Shown here: in pieces, positions 1 through 8,777 of the stretch | How the letters are laid out: each line of letters begins with the position of its first letter | How positions within the stretch are numbered: the first letter of the stretch is position 1 | Origin: MED-G116 sp038147495 | GTDB taxonomy: Bacteria; Pseudomonadota; Alphaproteobacteria; Puniceispirillales; Puniceispirillaceae | Assembly (NCBI GenBank): GCA_038147495.1 | Contig: JAYQTT010000016.1 | Span: 310,001 to 374,000, forward strand | Direction: 5' to 3' | Length of the DNA stretch: 64,000 nt | Translations under genes and position numbers: made by a program | The notes under the pieces: generated by a model | Databases searched by the model: none | What the model was told of the DNA's origin: nothing | The model's input: the letters and a program-made list of their open reading frames with translations, nothing else

Positions 1-461
1 GCTTCCTGCCTTCCACCGCCAAAGCCTGCCGCAACGCCATTCAGCAAGTGAGCCGGGTTCCCATGACAATGATCTGGTTTGAGTCACCCCGCCGTTTGTG
101 CCGCACATTGGAGACAATGGCTGATGTGCTTGGTCCTCGACTTGGTGTGGTTGCCCGCGAATTAACCAAAATGCATGAAGAAATTATCCGTGCGCCGCTC
201 CCCGAACTGGCTGCAATATTCCGGCAACGCGAAACAATCAAAGGCGAGCTGGTTCTGTTGGTCGAAGGCTTTCAAGCCTCAGATGCGGAATTTGACGATG
301 TTGATCTGGCGGTGCTGTTGCGTCAGGAGATGACAAAAAGCAGTTTACGTGACGCGGTGAATGCGGTGGCAGACATGACCGGGCTGCCACGGCGGAATGT
401 TTATCAATTTGCATTAAGCCTGTCGGACGGAAAATCTTCTCAACAAGAACCCTCGGAATAA
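1..461 (+). CDS. rsmI: 16S rRNA (cytidine1402-2'-O)-methyltransferase, C-terminal part
   Basis: The gene enters from the left edge of the window; about 152 C-terminal residues are visible of a protein normally near 290. The family transfers a methyl group from S-adenosylmethionine to the 2'-OH of C1402 in 16S rRNA, in the ribosomal decoding centre. The visible part opens with the FLPSTAKACR stretch typical of the family, followed by ESPRR, ELTKMHEE and GELVLLVEG blocks. The last 40 or so residues form the helical tail of the family. yraN follows 9 bases after the stop, which is a common arrangement. Identification is by conserved blocks and neighbour. Confidence 0.93.
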   Translation, partial: FLPSTAKACRNAIQQVSRVPMTMIWFESPRRLCRTLETMADVLGPRLGVVARELTKMHEEIIRAPLPELAAIFRQRETIKGELVLLVEGFQASDAEFDDVDLAVLLRQEMTKSSLRDAVNAVADMTGLPRRNVYQFALSLSDGKSSQQEPSE

Positions 462-470
462 GGAGGCGGA

Positions 471-845
471 GTGTCAGATCGTAAAGCTGCCGAAATAGCC
501 GGACGCAGCGCTGAAGGTTTGGCCGCGCTTATGCTGTTGATCTCGGGATATGTCATTCTCGCGCGGCGGTGGCGCTGTGTCGTTGGTGAAATTGACATTA
601 TCGCCCGCAAGGGCAAGCAATTGATCTTTGTTGAAATCAAATTTCGAAGGCGATTGGAAAACTGGCACGGGATTACAAGCCACCAGCAACAACGAATATC
701 GCGTGCCGCTGAATTATATGTCGCGCAGAAAGGATTCTCACCTGATTTTGAATGGCGTTTTGATGTCATTCTGTTGCATTTGAATTACAACGTCTGGCCA
801 CCTTTGTGGCGACATTACAAAAATGCATGGCAAGCCAGTCGATGA
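471..845 (+). CDS. yraN: YraN family (UPF0102) nuclease-fold protein
   Basis: A 124-residue protein of the UPF0102/YraN family, which has an endonuclease-like fold; its cellular role is not settled. The hallmark acidic and lysine residues are present: GEID at residues 39-42 and VEIK at 54-57, matching the E/D...E-x-K pattern of restriction-like nucleases. The start is GTG, chosen because a perfect AGGAGG lies 4 bases upstream (461-466) and the N-terminus then aligns with the family. It follows rsmI directly, probably in one operon. The C-terminus overlaps a longer but unlikely start of the next gene. Confidence 0.88.
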   Translation: MSDRKAAEIAGRSAEGLAALMLLISGYVILARRWRCVVGEIDIIARKGKQLIFVEIKFRRRLENWHGITSHQQQRISRAAELYVAQKGFSPDFEWRFDVILLHLNYNVWPPLWRHYKNAWQASR

Positions 846-906
846 TCCCGATATCAGCAAAGCGCTTGACCGGCGATTCGCAAAACGGCAAATTAGGGAG
901 CACGAC

Positions 907-1536
907 ATGCGCCACACTCAGGATAAAATGATGAACCACATCGCTCGACCGCCTGCTCCCGTCCTTGCCGTCATGCTTATTGTTGCCTGCCTTGGATTAT
1001 CGGGATGTGCCGGCGCACTCTTCGGTGTTGGCACCGCCGCGGTCGCCGCATCAACCACTGAAAAGGGCATCTCAACATCCGTTTCGGACGGGGTGATCCT
1101 TACCAAGCTGCATGACAAATTCATTCAGAATGACGCCAGCCTTTCAACCGCTGTTGACGTTGCTGTAAATGATGGCGCGGTGTTGATGACCGGCAAGGTG
1201 AAGACGCCTGAGGAGAAAATTCTGGCAACAAAACTGGCCTGGGAGATCAAAGGGGTGCGCGAAGTGGTGAATGAACTTCAGGTGACCGACCAGTCGTCAA
1301 TCAAGGATATTGCCAAAGACCTGGCCGCCAGCGCCCAATTGCGTGGCAAATTGATTGCTGATCCTGATATCTCGTCATTGAATTACAGCATTGATGTGGT
1401 CAATGGTGTCGTTTATCTCTCCGGCGTTGCCACAGATACCAGTGAAATGAACAAAGTAGTTACCCACGCGCAGGAACTCCGTTTTGCCCAGCAGGTGGTC
1501 AATTACATCATCCTTGCCACGGACAAGCGCGACTAA
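907..1536 (+). CDS. two-BON-domain periplasmic lipoprotein
   Basis: A predicted outer-membrane or periplasmic lipoprotein of 209 residues. The start at 907 is preferred over an in-frame ATG at 823, because 823 lies inside yraN and 907 follows an AGGGAG ribosome site. A hydrophobic stretch (residues 17-31) ends in the lipobox L-S-G-C, with Cys34 as the lipidated residue. Two BON domains follow, at about residues 62-126 and 137-205; each has the beta-alpha-beta pattern with a V-x-G-V-V/A-x-L-x-G core. BON proteins of the OsmY/DolP kind bind phospholipid and help keep the envelope intact. It sits between yraN and gshB, as in many alphaproteobacteria. Confidence 0.87.
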   Translation: MRHTQDKMMNHIARPPAPVLAVMLIVACLGLSGCAGALFGVGTAAVAASTTEKGISTSVSDGVILTKLHDKFIQNDASLSTAVDVAVNDGAVLMTGKVKTPEEKILATKLAWEIKGVREVVNELQVTDQSSIKDIAKDLAASAQLRGKLIADPDISSLNYSIDVVNGVVYLSGVATDTSEMNKVVTHAQELRFAQQVVNYIILATDKRD

Positions 1537-1539
1537 ACA

Positions 1540-2508
1540 ATGGGGCTACGTGTTGCCATCCAGATGGACCCTGTTGCGGCCATCGACATTCGGGGTGATT
1601 CAAGTTTTGCCCTTGGCCTCGCCGCGCAAGACCGCGGGCATGAATTATGGTGCTACACCCCTGACATGTTATCGCTCAATGAAGGGGTTGTCGAAGCGGT
1701 TGGACATGATTTGTCCCTGAAGGACGAGATTGGCAATCACTATGTCGCCGGCGAAATGACGCGGCGCAAGCTGTCAGATTTTGATGTCATCCTGATGCGG
1801 CAGGACCCGCCCTTTGACATGGCGTACATCACCGCCACGCATTTGCTGGAAATGTTGCCTGCCTCGACAATGGTGATCAACAATCCAGCCGAAGTCCGCA
1901 ATGCGCCAGAAAAGCTTCTGGTTACATTATATCCGGAATTGATGCCGCCAACACTGATCAGTCGCGACCCCACAGCGATCAAGGCGTTCCGCGAAACACA
2001 CAAGGATATTATTATAAAGCCACTATTTGGAAATGGCGGGGCAGGCGTGTTCCGGCTGCAACCAAACGACCAAAACATCAACTCCCTTCTGGAAATGTTT
2101 TTTGGGCAGTCGCGTGAACCGGTGATGGTACAGGCATATCTTCCTGCCGTTCGCAACGGTGACAAGCGTGTCATCCTTGTTGATGGCGAGGCGGTGGGTG
2201 CCGTAAACCGCCTGCCTGAGGCGAATGAGGCACGATCAAACTTCCATGTCGGAGGAACCGCCGGGGCCACCGAATTGACCAGCCGTGACAAACATATCTG
2301 CGAAACCATAGGCCCGGAATTGCGGCGGCGTGGCTTGCTATTTGTCGGCATTGACATCATCGGGGATTGCCTTACCGAGATCAACGTGACCTCGCCAACC
2401 GGCATCCGCGAAATCCAGCGCCTTTCAGGTGTCGATATCGCCAGCCTCACATGGGATGCGATTGAACGCAACCGGCCAACCTACGCCAGCAACAGCATCA
2501 TGCGGTAG
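1540..2508 (+). CDS. gshB: glutathione synthetase
   Basis: ATP-dependent ligase that joins glycine to gamma-glutamylcysteine, the last step of glutathione synthesis in the cytoplasm. The 322 residues match the usual GshB length. The N-terminal domain starts with RVAIQMDP; the ATP-grasp domain shows KPLFGNGGAGVFR, the RVILVDGEAVGAVNR strand and the metal/ATP-binding GIDIIGDCLTEINVTSPTG block near the C-terminus. It begins 3 bases after the BON lipoprotein stop and its end overlaps the convergent comM by 28 bases. Confidence 0.96.
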   Translation: MGLRVAIQMDPVAAIDIRGDSSFALGLAAQDRGHELWCYTPDMLSLNEGVVEAVGHDLSLKDEIGNHYVAGEMTRRKLSDFDVILMRQDPPFDMAYITATHLLEMLPASTMVINNPAEVRNAPEKLLVTLYPELMPPTLISRDPTAIKAFRETHKDIIIKPLFGNGGAGVFRLQPNDQNINSLLEMFFGQSREPVMVQAYLPAVRNGDKRVILVDGEAVGAVNRLPEANEARSNFHVGGTAGATELTSRDKHICETIGPELRRRGLLFVGIDIIGDCLTEINVTSPTGIREIQRLSGVDIASLTWDAIERNRPTYASNSIMR

Positions 2509-3989
2509 GCCAGGGCCTCGGCAATATGATCGCGTTGAATCTGACGGGTCGCGGCGAGATTGGCGATTGTTCTGGCAACCTTTAGAACCCTGAAAAAACC
2601 ACGTGCGGTAAGGTGGCGTTTGGCGATTGCAGATTTCAGCAATTCCACCGCCGGTTCGGCAATTTCATCTCTGTTGTGCAATAACTCATCTGCGTTTTCA
2701 GCAGCGGCAAAAAACCTGCCATCAAGACCATTCTCCGCGGCGAAGGAACGTGCGGCAATCACACGAGCGGCAATTTTGTCGCTGGCTTCTGCCGTTTTGT
2801 TTGTGAACAGCAAATCACCTGAAACTCCCGGCACCTCAATAATCAGATCAAACCGATCAAGCATCGGCCCGGAAATGCGGGCACTGTAGGTGCGGCCACA
2901 TTGAGGAGCCCGAGAGCATGCTCTGGCTGGATCGCCAAGATAACCACATCTGCAAGGGTTCATTGCAGCAATCAGCTGAAAGCGCGCCGGATATGTCACA
3001 TGATGGTTTGCCCGCGCAACGACAACCTGGCCCGTTTCCAGAGGCTGGCGAAGCGCATCCAGAACCGGACGGGCGAATTCGGCAAGCTCATCAAGAAAAA
3101 GCACACCATTATGTGCCAGAGAAATTTCACCCGGTTTCGCCCGCGCACCGCCACCAACCAACGCCGCCATTGAGGCCGAATGGTGCGGCTCACGGAAAGG
3201 ATGCCTTTGAATGAGGCCGCCAGCGGCAAGCTGGCCTGCCACCGAATGCAGCATCGTTACCTCGAGGGCTTCGCGCGCATCAAGATCAGGAAGAATGCCG
3301 GGAAGGCGGGCCGCGAGCATTGATTTTCCCGCCCCGGGTGGACCAAGCATCAGCAGATTATGCTGGCCTGCAGCGGCGATTTCCAGCACGCGTCTTGCCG
3401 TTTCCTGACCGCGCAAATCCGCCATATCAAGATATTGGCCCCGATCCGGCTCTATATGTGGCTGTGGTGCTGTGAGTATCTGTTCGCCGCGCAGATGATT
3501 AAGCAGTGACGTCAAATCAGGCGGTGCCAGAACATCAATATCACTGGCCCATGCCGCTTCGCCGCCACATGCCATCGGGCAAATCAGCCGCAACCCCGCA
3601 GCCGAAGCAGCCAGAGCCGCAGACAAAGTGCCAGAAACAGGCTGAACAGCACCGGCAAGGGACAGCTCTCCAAGGATCAGACAATCGGCGACACTGTCTG
3701 CCGGTAATACACCCATGGCAACAAGCAACCCAACGGCAATGGGAAGATCAAAATGCGCCCCTTCTTTTACGACATCGGCAGGTGACAGATTGACCGCTAT
3801 CCTTTTGGGTGGCATCGCAAGGCCAATCGAAGCCAGCGCCGCCCGCACACGTTCTTTTGATTCGGCAACCGACTTGTCAGCCAGGCCAACAATGGCCATC
3901 GCCGGCAGACCATTGGTAATGTGAACCTGCACATCAACATCGATGGTTTCTATGCCACGAAAGGCGACGGTGTTTATTCTGGCGTGCAT
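2481..3989 (-). CDS. comM: ComM/YifB-type Mg-chelatase-like AAA+ ATPase
   Basis: A 502-residue AAA+ protein of the YifB/ComM family. In naturally transforming bacteria ComM is a hexameric helicase that promotes branch migration during DNA integration. The N-terminal Lon-protease-like domain carries LSPADVVKEGAHFDLPIA near residue 69-86. The AAA+ core has Walker A GPPGAGKS at 216-223, a FLDELAEF Walker B, and an MNPCRCGYLGD segment characteristic of the Mg-chelatase subfamily. A C-terminal Mg-chelatase domain follows. It reads toward gshB and overlaps its 3' end. Whether this organism is transformable cannot be told from the window. Confidence 0.93.
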   Translation of the reverse strand: MHARINTVAFRGIETIDVDVQVHITNGLPAMAIVGLADKSVAESKERVRAALASIGLAMPPKRIAVNLSPADVVKEGAHFDLPIAVGLLVAMGVLPADSVADCLILGELSLAGAVQPVSGTLSAALAASAAGLRLICPMACGGEAAWASDIDVLAPPDLTSLLNHLRGEQILTAPQPHIEPDRGQYLDMADLRGQETARRVLEIAAAGQHNLLMLGPPGAGKSMLAARLPGILPDLDAREALEVTMLHSVAGQLAAGGLIQRHPFREPHHSASMAALVGGGARAKPGEISLAHNGVLFLDELAEFARPVLDALRQPLETGQVVVARANHHVTYPARFQLIAAMNPCRCGYLGDPARACSRAPQCGRTYSARISGPMLDRFDLIIEVPGVSGDLLFTNKTAEASDKIAARVIAARSFAAENGLDGRFFAAAENADELLHNRDEIAEPAVELLKSAIAKRHLTARGFFRVLKVARTIANLAATRQIQRDHIAEALAYRMMLLLA

Positions 3990-4079
3990 ACGCCACTCGG
4001 CTCCATGAAGTTATGGCGCCATGATGCAGGCAGGATTTTACCGCTGCAAGTATATTAGAATAATAGAATTTTCAAATGG

Positions 4080-4451
4080 TTAGCCTGATGCGCGTGACAG
4101 CATCGGGCCAAGTGGTGCACCGCCAAGAACATGCATGTGAAGGTGCGGTACTTCCTGATGACCGTGCTCACCGATGTTGGAAATCACCCTGTAACCCGTG
4201 CCATCAACAGCGGCGATTTCAGCCACATGGCCAATCATCCGCGTGAAGGCGGCCTGTTCATCCGGCGATGCGTTTGCGGCGAAATCGGTCCAGTCAACAT
4301 AGTGACCCTTTGGGATAACAAGGATATGTGTTGGCGCCTGCGGATTTATATCCTCAAAGGCCAATGTGTGCTCATCCTCGGCGACTTTTTTGCATGGCAG
4401 TTCGTCCCGCAGAATCCGGGCAAATATGTTGGACATATCATAGGCCATCAT
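4080..4451 (-). CDS. hinT: HIT family nucleotide-binding hydrolase
   Basis: A 123-residue histidine-triad protein. HINT proteins hydrolyse purine nucleoside phosphoramidates and related adenylyl conjugates. The signature H-x-H-x-H lies at residues 103-107 (HLHMH), and the upstream beta-sheet has AFEDINPQAPTHILVIPK. It overlaps the upstream GNAT gene through an ATGATGA junction, so the two are translationally coupled. An AAGGAA ribosome site precedes the tandem ATGs, and either could be the start. The symbol is by family resemblance; substrate not shown. Confidence 0.9.
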   Translation of the reverse strand: MMAYDMSNIFARILRDELPCKKVAEDEHTLAFEDINPQAPTHILVIPKGHYVDWTDFAANASPDEQAAFTRMIGHVAEIAAVDGTGYRVISNIGEHGHQEVPHLHMHVLGGAPLGPMLSRASG

Positions 4452-4993
4452 TTTAATTCCTTGTGATAGTAAAAGCCGGGGATATAACCCCCGTCCACCT
4501 TGGCATAATAAGGATTGGTGGCGTATCTGATAAATCCGCGCGCCTCGAATGACTGGATCGCACGCTCCTGAGTGGCCCGCACGTCAAGATTGATCATCGA
4601 AAAGCCTTCTGATTTGGCCAGCGCCTCGGCTTCGGCGACAATCATCTGCGCCAAACCATGACCACGGGCCCAGGGCGCCACAAAAAATGTGGTCAGCTGA
4701 CAGGTAAATGCCTGTGCTTCGTTGTTACGCGGTGGCCGCAATATCTGGCAGCTTCCAGCGATGACCTTATCAAGTTTTGCCAGAATAAGGTGGCGTTCCG
4801 GAATCATCAAAACGCCGCGCCAGTAATCTTCCATTACCGATTTGGGCGGCGGCGAAAGCCAGCCAAAACCACCACCGGAATTGATTGCGCCCTCAGCCGC
4901 CTCGCACAATTCATGCAAGTCACCGCTGGAAAGGCGTTCGACGGTCTCGATGGACCGCTTTGCAACATGGCCTTTCATTATCTCTGGGGTCAT
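4448..4993 (-). CDS. GNAT family N-acetyltransferase
   Basis: A 181-residue acetyl-CoA-dependent acyltransferase of the GNAT superfamily. The core shows a long beta-strand pair (LILAKLDKVIAGSCQI), then FFVAPWARGHGLAQMIVAEAE, which is motif A with the pyrophosphate-binding R/Q-x-x-G-x-G/A turn, followed by INLDVRATQERAIQSFEARGF, the usual motif B region. The substrate cannot be read from sequence. It is the first gene of a two-gene unit with the HIT protein, coupled by overlapping stop and start codons. The 156 bases upstream are non-coding and probably hold its promoter. Confidence 0.85.
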   Translation of the reverse strand: MTPEIMKGHVAKRSIETVERLSSGDLHELCEAAEGAINSGGGFGWLSPPPKSVMEDYWRGVLMIPERHLILAKLDKVIAGSCQILRPPRNNEAQAFTCQLTTFFVAPWARGHGLAQMIVAEAEALAKSEGFSMINLDVRATQERAIQSFEARGFIRYATNPYYAKVDGGYIPGFYYHKELK

Positions 4994-5149
4994 TTTGCGA
5001 TCTCCGACATGGCATGCATGCGCCGGGTATGTATTTGTTTAACTGGCGCGGTTTTAGCACAGGACCAAAGCCAGACAAAATATCAAATATGTCAGGTCCG
5101 TTGAAAGAAACGACGTCAGAATTTGCTGACGTCCTATCATCAATCAGAT

Positions 5150-5530
5150 TCAGATCTTATCACGATTATTTTCTGCGACATAAAGTTCCAGAGTCTTTGC
5201 CATTTCGGAACATTGCTGATCGGTCAGCTGGCCAATAGATTGAGCCAACAAATTTGCCAGATAAACCGCTTCGGGCGATGCGTGGCCGGCATTAACGACA
5301 GGTTTTGGATGCGACATGCTGGCCAGCCTTTTCAGTTCCTCTGCATCATCCCAAATCAGGCCAAGCCATGCGCAAATCTGATCGACAAAAGGTCCAGACG
5401 GGCGGCCGCGCGCACCATTTTCCAGAGCAGAAATATAAGCCTTCGATACGCCGAGATAATCTGCCTGCTGCTGTTGTGTAAGACCACGAGCAAGGCGCAA
5501 GCTTCGCATTTTCCGGCCAAACGGGGTCAT
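5150..5530 (-). CDS. XRE-family helix-turn-helix regulator
   Basis: A 126-residue DNA-binding protein with a Cro/C1-type helix-turn-helix at about residues 8-40 (RSLRLARGLTQQQQADYLGV, then SKAYISALENG). The C-terminal 70 residues are helical and may mediate dimerisation; no ligand domain is recognisable. It is coupled to the upstream Smr gene by a TGA/ATG overlap and is likely expressed with it. A small XRE regulator after an Smr gene is a recurrent arrangement in alphaproteobacteria. Its targets are unknown. Confidence 0.87.
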   Translation of the reverse strand: MTPFGRKMRSLRLARGLTQQQQADYLGVSKAYISALENGARGRPSGPFVDQICAWLGLIWDDAEELKRLASMSHPKPVVNAGHASPEAVYLANLLAQSIGQLTDQQCSEMAKTLELYVAENNRDKI

Positions 5531-6084
5531 TTATTCTCCCTTTTGCGGCGCAACATCACATAGATGGCACCGGTGCCACCATCCTGTTGTGTGGCATTGG
5601 AAATGGCCAGAACACAGCCTGCCAATGGCGCCGCCTTCAGCCACAGAGGAACATGACGGCGAAGCACACCCTCACCCCTTGTGCCTTTGCCAGTAATTAC
5701 CAAGACACATCTGTGACCGGCATATGCTGAATCGAGTATGAAATTCTGCAATCGCCGTTGGGCTTGTTCTGCGGTGTGACCATGCAGATCAATGCGGGCC
5801 TCAACAGGAAGGTTTCCTCTGGTGAGTTTGCGCCGTGTTGTTCTGTCGATCCCCGCATGATCACCCTCACGAAGATCGATCGGACGCGATGTCTGTTTCG
5901 GTGGCGCGATGGTTTGGGCGATAGCCGGAGGCGGCCGCTTTTTCTTTGGTGGGACAAAAGCGACCTCTTCGTCAGGCCGCTTTGATGGGGCATATCTGGC
6001 AGAATGCAGGGGTTTTATGCCCTCGGTAACACGGCCCCACAAAGCCGCATCATCTTCTGTCTTTCCTTGCTTTTTCTTTGCCAT
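5527..6084 (-). CDS. Smr (MutS2 C-terminal-like) domain protein
   Basis: A 185-residue protein with a disordered, lysine-rich N-terminal half and a C-terminal Smr domain at about residues 95-180. The two Smr landmarks are present: DLHGHTAEQAQ and the TGKGTRGEGVLR loop. Smr domains are nucleases or nucleic-acid-binding modules, found alone in DUF2027/YdaL-like proteins and at the end of MutS2. The stand-alone alphaproteobacterial form usually sits next to mltA and timA; here timA is the immediate upstream neighbour and mltA is absent. Confidence 0.87.
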   Translation of the reverse strand: MAKKKQGKTEDDAALWGRVTEGIKPLHSARYAPSKRPDEEVAFVPPKKKRPPPAIAQTIAPPKQTSRPIDLREGDHAGIDRTTRRKLTRGNLPVEARIDLHGHTAEQAQRRLQNFILDSAYAGHRCVLVITGKGTRGEGVLRRHVPLWLKAAPLAGCVLAISNATQQDGGTGAIYVMLRRKRENK

Positions 6085-6119
6085 TCCACGCCATCATTCC
6101 CCAATCCCGTTTTTTCGGC

Positions 6120-6755
6120 TCAGGCGTCGGAGTCGGGGCTTTCAGTTTCTGCCAGCTTCCAGTTCGGATCATCCAATGTCAGGTCACGCTCAAATGTCCA
6201 GATATCCACCAGATCAAGGGTTCCTGTATCCTCATCATCGATCACATTGCCATCATCATCGGTGATTGTTCGCGTCTGAACCGACTGAAACTCAACCGTT
6301 ACCGAGGCCACATTATCAAACACCTTGGCATCAATGATCGAAGCCTGTTTGATCTTTTCCAGATTGATGGCCAATGTTTCCTTGTCCCGGGCGCGCTGTT
6401 GAATCGACTGCGTAAAGCTCTGCAGCAGATCATAGCCAAGAAGCCGTTTGAGTTGGGCCAGATCACCTTCGGCATAGGCCGTCAGGATCATCCCGAAGGC
6501 CATTTGCGCGCCATCCATGAATTGCGACTCGGAAAATGACCTGTCCGCACGCTTCAGGGCCTCGATTCCGTGACCGTCATTGATCGAGTTGTTCTGGCGC
6601 GGATGCAATTGAACTGGTTTATCTTCAAAGCTATCACTTGTTTCCTGGGCACGTTTGGAATCTTCATATCCAGTTCTTTGCCCAAGGACAGAGCGCAAAC
6701 GCAGCACAAGCAAGACCGCGATAACAGCAAATATGATGATATCTATAAAGGGCAC
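6120..6755 (-). CDS. timA: Tim44/TimA-like inner-membrane protein
   Basis: A 211-residue protein with one N-terminal membrane segment (about residues 4-20) followed by LRSVLGQRTG, the usual start of bacterial Tim44-like proteins. A charged linker precedes the Tim44-like domain, about residues 75-205. Mitochondrial Tim44 anchors Hsp70 at the import channel; the bacterial homologue is membrane-anchored and associates with envelope proteins. It is divergent from fxsA and secB, the order seen near the origin in Caulobacter and relatives. The symbol follows usage for alphaproteobacterial homologues. Confidence 0.88.
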   Translation of the reverse strand: MPFIDIIIFAVIAVLLVLRLRSVLGQRTGYEDSKRAQETSDSFEDKPVQLHPRQNNSINDGHGIEALKRADRSFSESQFMDGAQMAFGMILTAYAEGDLAQLKRLLGYDLLQSFTQSIQQRARDKETLAINLEKIKQASIIDAKVFDNVASVTVEFQSVQTRTITDDDGNVIDDEDTGTLDLVDIWTFERDLTLDDPNWKLAETESPDSDA

Positions 6756-6915
6756 GAGGCTTCCCCATCGGATCGAATGTTGATTGCTTAGATATGGTAA
6801 TTGTGACCCATAATATCTAGCATAGGCAATAACTCTAACTTATTTAAATGGTCAAACGCCGCAACGGAAATGATTTCGGGCTAATTTCCGCGCAAAAATG
6901 GCAAAAGGAACGTCA

Positions 6916-7419
6916 ATGGGCTTTCTCATTCTAATCGGCATAATCATCTGGGGATGGGCGGAAATCACCGCTTTCATTCTGATTGGTGACGAAATCGGTG
7001 GTTTGCTGACATTCCTCGGGGTTTTTGCCACAGCGGTCGTGGGCGTTTGGTTGTTGAAACGGCAAGGCGCGCGCGTCATGGCCAATTTACGCGCCCAGGT
7101 AACACGCGGCGAAGCGCCAATGGCGCCTGTGGCAGAAAGCCTGTCACTATTGATGGGCGGTATCTTGATGCTGATCCCGGGTTATGTAACTGACGCCATC
7201 GGTTTGATGATGTTTATACCGGGTTTGCGGACAATCTTTGGCCTGATAATCATGGAACGGCTTCTACGAAACGCCCGATTCCGCCATTTTGCTCAGGCCG
7301 GCCAAACGGCCAGTGGCGCTGGCTTCTATCAATCATATGAAGAGACGCAAACCGATATCGTCATTGATGGCGAGGCAGAAGAGCGTCCGGTTCGCCCGGA
7401 CGAATTGCCCCGACAGTGA
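6916..7419 (+). CDS. fxsA: FxsA family membrane protein
   Basis: A 167-residue membrane protein of the FxsA family, named for suppression of F-plasmid exclusion of phage T7; its normal role is unclear. Hydrophobic segments lie near residues 2-23, 27-47, 73-97 and 100-112, the second ending in LLKRQGARV, a family landmark. The start at 6916 is preferred to the in-frame ATG at 6898, because AAAGGAA sits 6 bases upstream of it and the protein then begins directly with its first membrane segment. The C-terminal 50 residues are polar and cytoplasmic. It is divergent from timA. Confidence 0.88.
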   Translation: MGFLILIGIIIWGWAEITAFILIGDEIGGLLTFLGVFATAVVGVWLLKRQGARVMANLRAQVTRGEAPMAPVAESLSLLMGGILMLIPGYVTDAIGLMMFIPGLRTIFGLIIMERLLRNARFRHFAQAGQTASGAGFYQSYEETQTDIVIDGEAEERPVRPDELPRQ

Positions 7420-7504
7420 TACAGCAGACTCTTGCTGTATAAGCGGTTTCCATGCTAAGCCGCAGGGCCTTTTTATATAAGCGACAAGCTAGGGAGATCG
7501 TGGG

Positions 7505-8011
7505 ATGAGTGACAAGGATAATGGAACTGGCGGAGCCGGTACTAAAGATGAAAACAAGCCGGTAAGCCGTGAGATTGTCGTTCACGCCCAGTATGTGAAA
7601 GATCTGTCCTTCGAAAACCCGAATGCCCCGGATATCCTCATCAATGCGCCCGGACAGCCGGATGTTGAGATTGGTGTCAATGTTGGCGCGCGGCCACTCG
7701 CAGACGGTCAATATGAGGTGATGCTCAACCTTGGGGCAAAAGCAAAGTCAGCTGACAAAACATTGTTTCTTGTTGATTTGACCTATGCCGGCATCATTTC
7801 ATGCCCGGGTGTGGACGCCAAAGACGTCAATCCGCTGGTGATGATTGATGCACCGCGTTTGCTGTTCCCTTTTGCCAGAGCCATTGTATCTGATGTGACA
7901 CGCGATGGCGGTTTCATGCCGCTGAATATCCAGCCTGTGGATTTTGTCGCGGTCTATAATCACAATCTGGAAAAACAGAAAGAAGCCAGTGAAGAGGCTG
8001 CCAAGCAGTAG
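7505..8011 (+). CDS. secB: protein-export chaperone SecB
   Basis: A tetrameric cytoplasmic chaperone that keeps preproteins unfolded and hands them to SecA. The 168 residues match family length. Landmarks are the YVKDLSFENPNAP strand near residue 31, FLVDLTYAGI, and the near-C-terminal PRLLFPFARAIVSDVTRDGG block that forms the peptide-binding groove and tetramer interface, followed by PLNIQPVDF. An AGGGAG ribosome site lies 9 bases before the start. It follows fxsA by 85 bases and converges with dnaQ. Confidence 0.96.
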   Translation: MSDKDNGTGGAGTKDENKPVSREIVVHAQYVKDLSFENPNAPDILINAPGQPDVEIGVNVGARPLADGQYEVMLNLGAKAKSADKTLFLVDLTYAGIISCPGVDAKDVNPLVMIDAPRLLFPFARAIVSDVTRDGGFMPLNIQPVDFVAVYNHNLEKQKEASEEAAKQ

Positions 8012-8043
8012 CACGGATTCTCAAAGGGCCTTTTGATCATGGG

Positions 8044-8072
8044 CCGGTCTGGAATTATTGTTTCCAGATCGG
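8044..8072. terminator. hairpin between secB and dnaQ, possible shared terminator
   Basis: An 11-bp stem (CCGGTCTGGAA at 8044-8054 pairs with TTCCAGATCGG at 8062-8072, one G-T pair) with a 7-base loop. It lies between two convergent genes and overlaps the last codons of dnaQ. No clean T-run follows on either strand, so it is at best a weak or two-way terminator. Confidence 0.4.
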
Positions 8073-8762
8073 CTCTTTGATTTTGTCCAGAAAGGCCTCA
8101 TGCGCCTTTGCCTCTTCATCCGATATATTATGCGGGCGTGAAAAGACAGCTGGATCACGTGTCACCGTAAAACCGGATACCGAACTGGCCTCGCCACCGT
8201 TTTGATTTTTCCTGGCATTGGCCGGTTGCGTGCCAAGAGACAGATCGGGCTGCCTGCCGCCAAGCAGCTCGATATAAACCTCGCTCAACAAATCTGCGTC
8301 AATCAGAGCGCCATGAAGATCACGGTGGCTGTTATCTATTTCAAACCGCCGACACAGCGCATTCAGATTTGCCTGCGCGCCGGGGAATTTCTTTCGCGCC
8401 ATCGCCAGCGTGTCGACAGAGCGGGCCATGGGAATAGGGGCGCGATCCAATCTGGCAAGCTCGGCGTTGATAAAGCCCATATCAAAACTGGCATTATGGA
8501 TCACCAGCTTGTCCTCGCCGACAAAGGCCAGAAACTCGTCGACAATGTCGGCAAAAACCGGCTTGTCGGACAGAAACTCCTGACTTAGGCCGTGTACGGC
8601 GATTGCCCCTTCGTCAATGTCTCGTTCCGGGTTGATATAGATGTGAAGCTGTTTGCCTGTGGGCATGTGGTTAACCAGCTCAAGAGCGCCTATCTCGATT
8701 ATGCGATGCCCGTCATCAGGGCTTATCCCTGTGGTTTCGGTATCCAATACAATTTCGCGCAT
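8055..8762 (-). CDS. dnaQ: DNA polymerase III epsilon subunit (3'-5' exonuclease)
   Basis: Proofreading exonuclease of the replicative polymerase; it binds the alpha subunit and beta clamp. The DEDDh motifs are visible: Exo I VLDTETTG near the N-terminus, Exo II HNASFDMGFINAEL at about residues 93-106, and Exo III HRDLHGALIDADLLSEVY with the catalytic His and Asp. The C-terminal 60 residues form the alpha-binding tail. The start at 8762 (ATG) gives 235 residues and follows a GCGGGG stretch; an in-frame TTG 15 bases upstream is less likely. It follows coaE, as in other alphaproteobacterial origin regions. Confidence 0.95.
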   Translation of the reverse strand: MREIVLDTETTGISPDDGHRIIEIGALELVNHMPTGKQLHIYINPERDIDEGAIAVHGLSQEFLSDKPVFADIVDEFLAFVGEDKLVIHNASFDMGFINAELARLDRAPIPMARSVDTLAMARKKFPGAQANLNALCRRFEIDNSHRDLHGALIDADLLSEVYIELLGGRQPDLSLGTQPANARKNQNGGEASSVSGFTVTRDPAVFSRPHNISDEEAKAHEAFLDKIKEPIWKQ

Positions 8763-8777
8763 GCCAGACCCCGCCAA

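Noticed and set aside
1740..2471. 243-residue reading frame opposite gshB
   Set aside because: It is a shadow of gshB with an Arg/Ser-rich composition, no family motif and no ribosome site.
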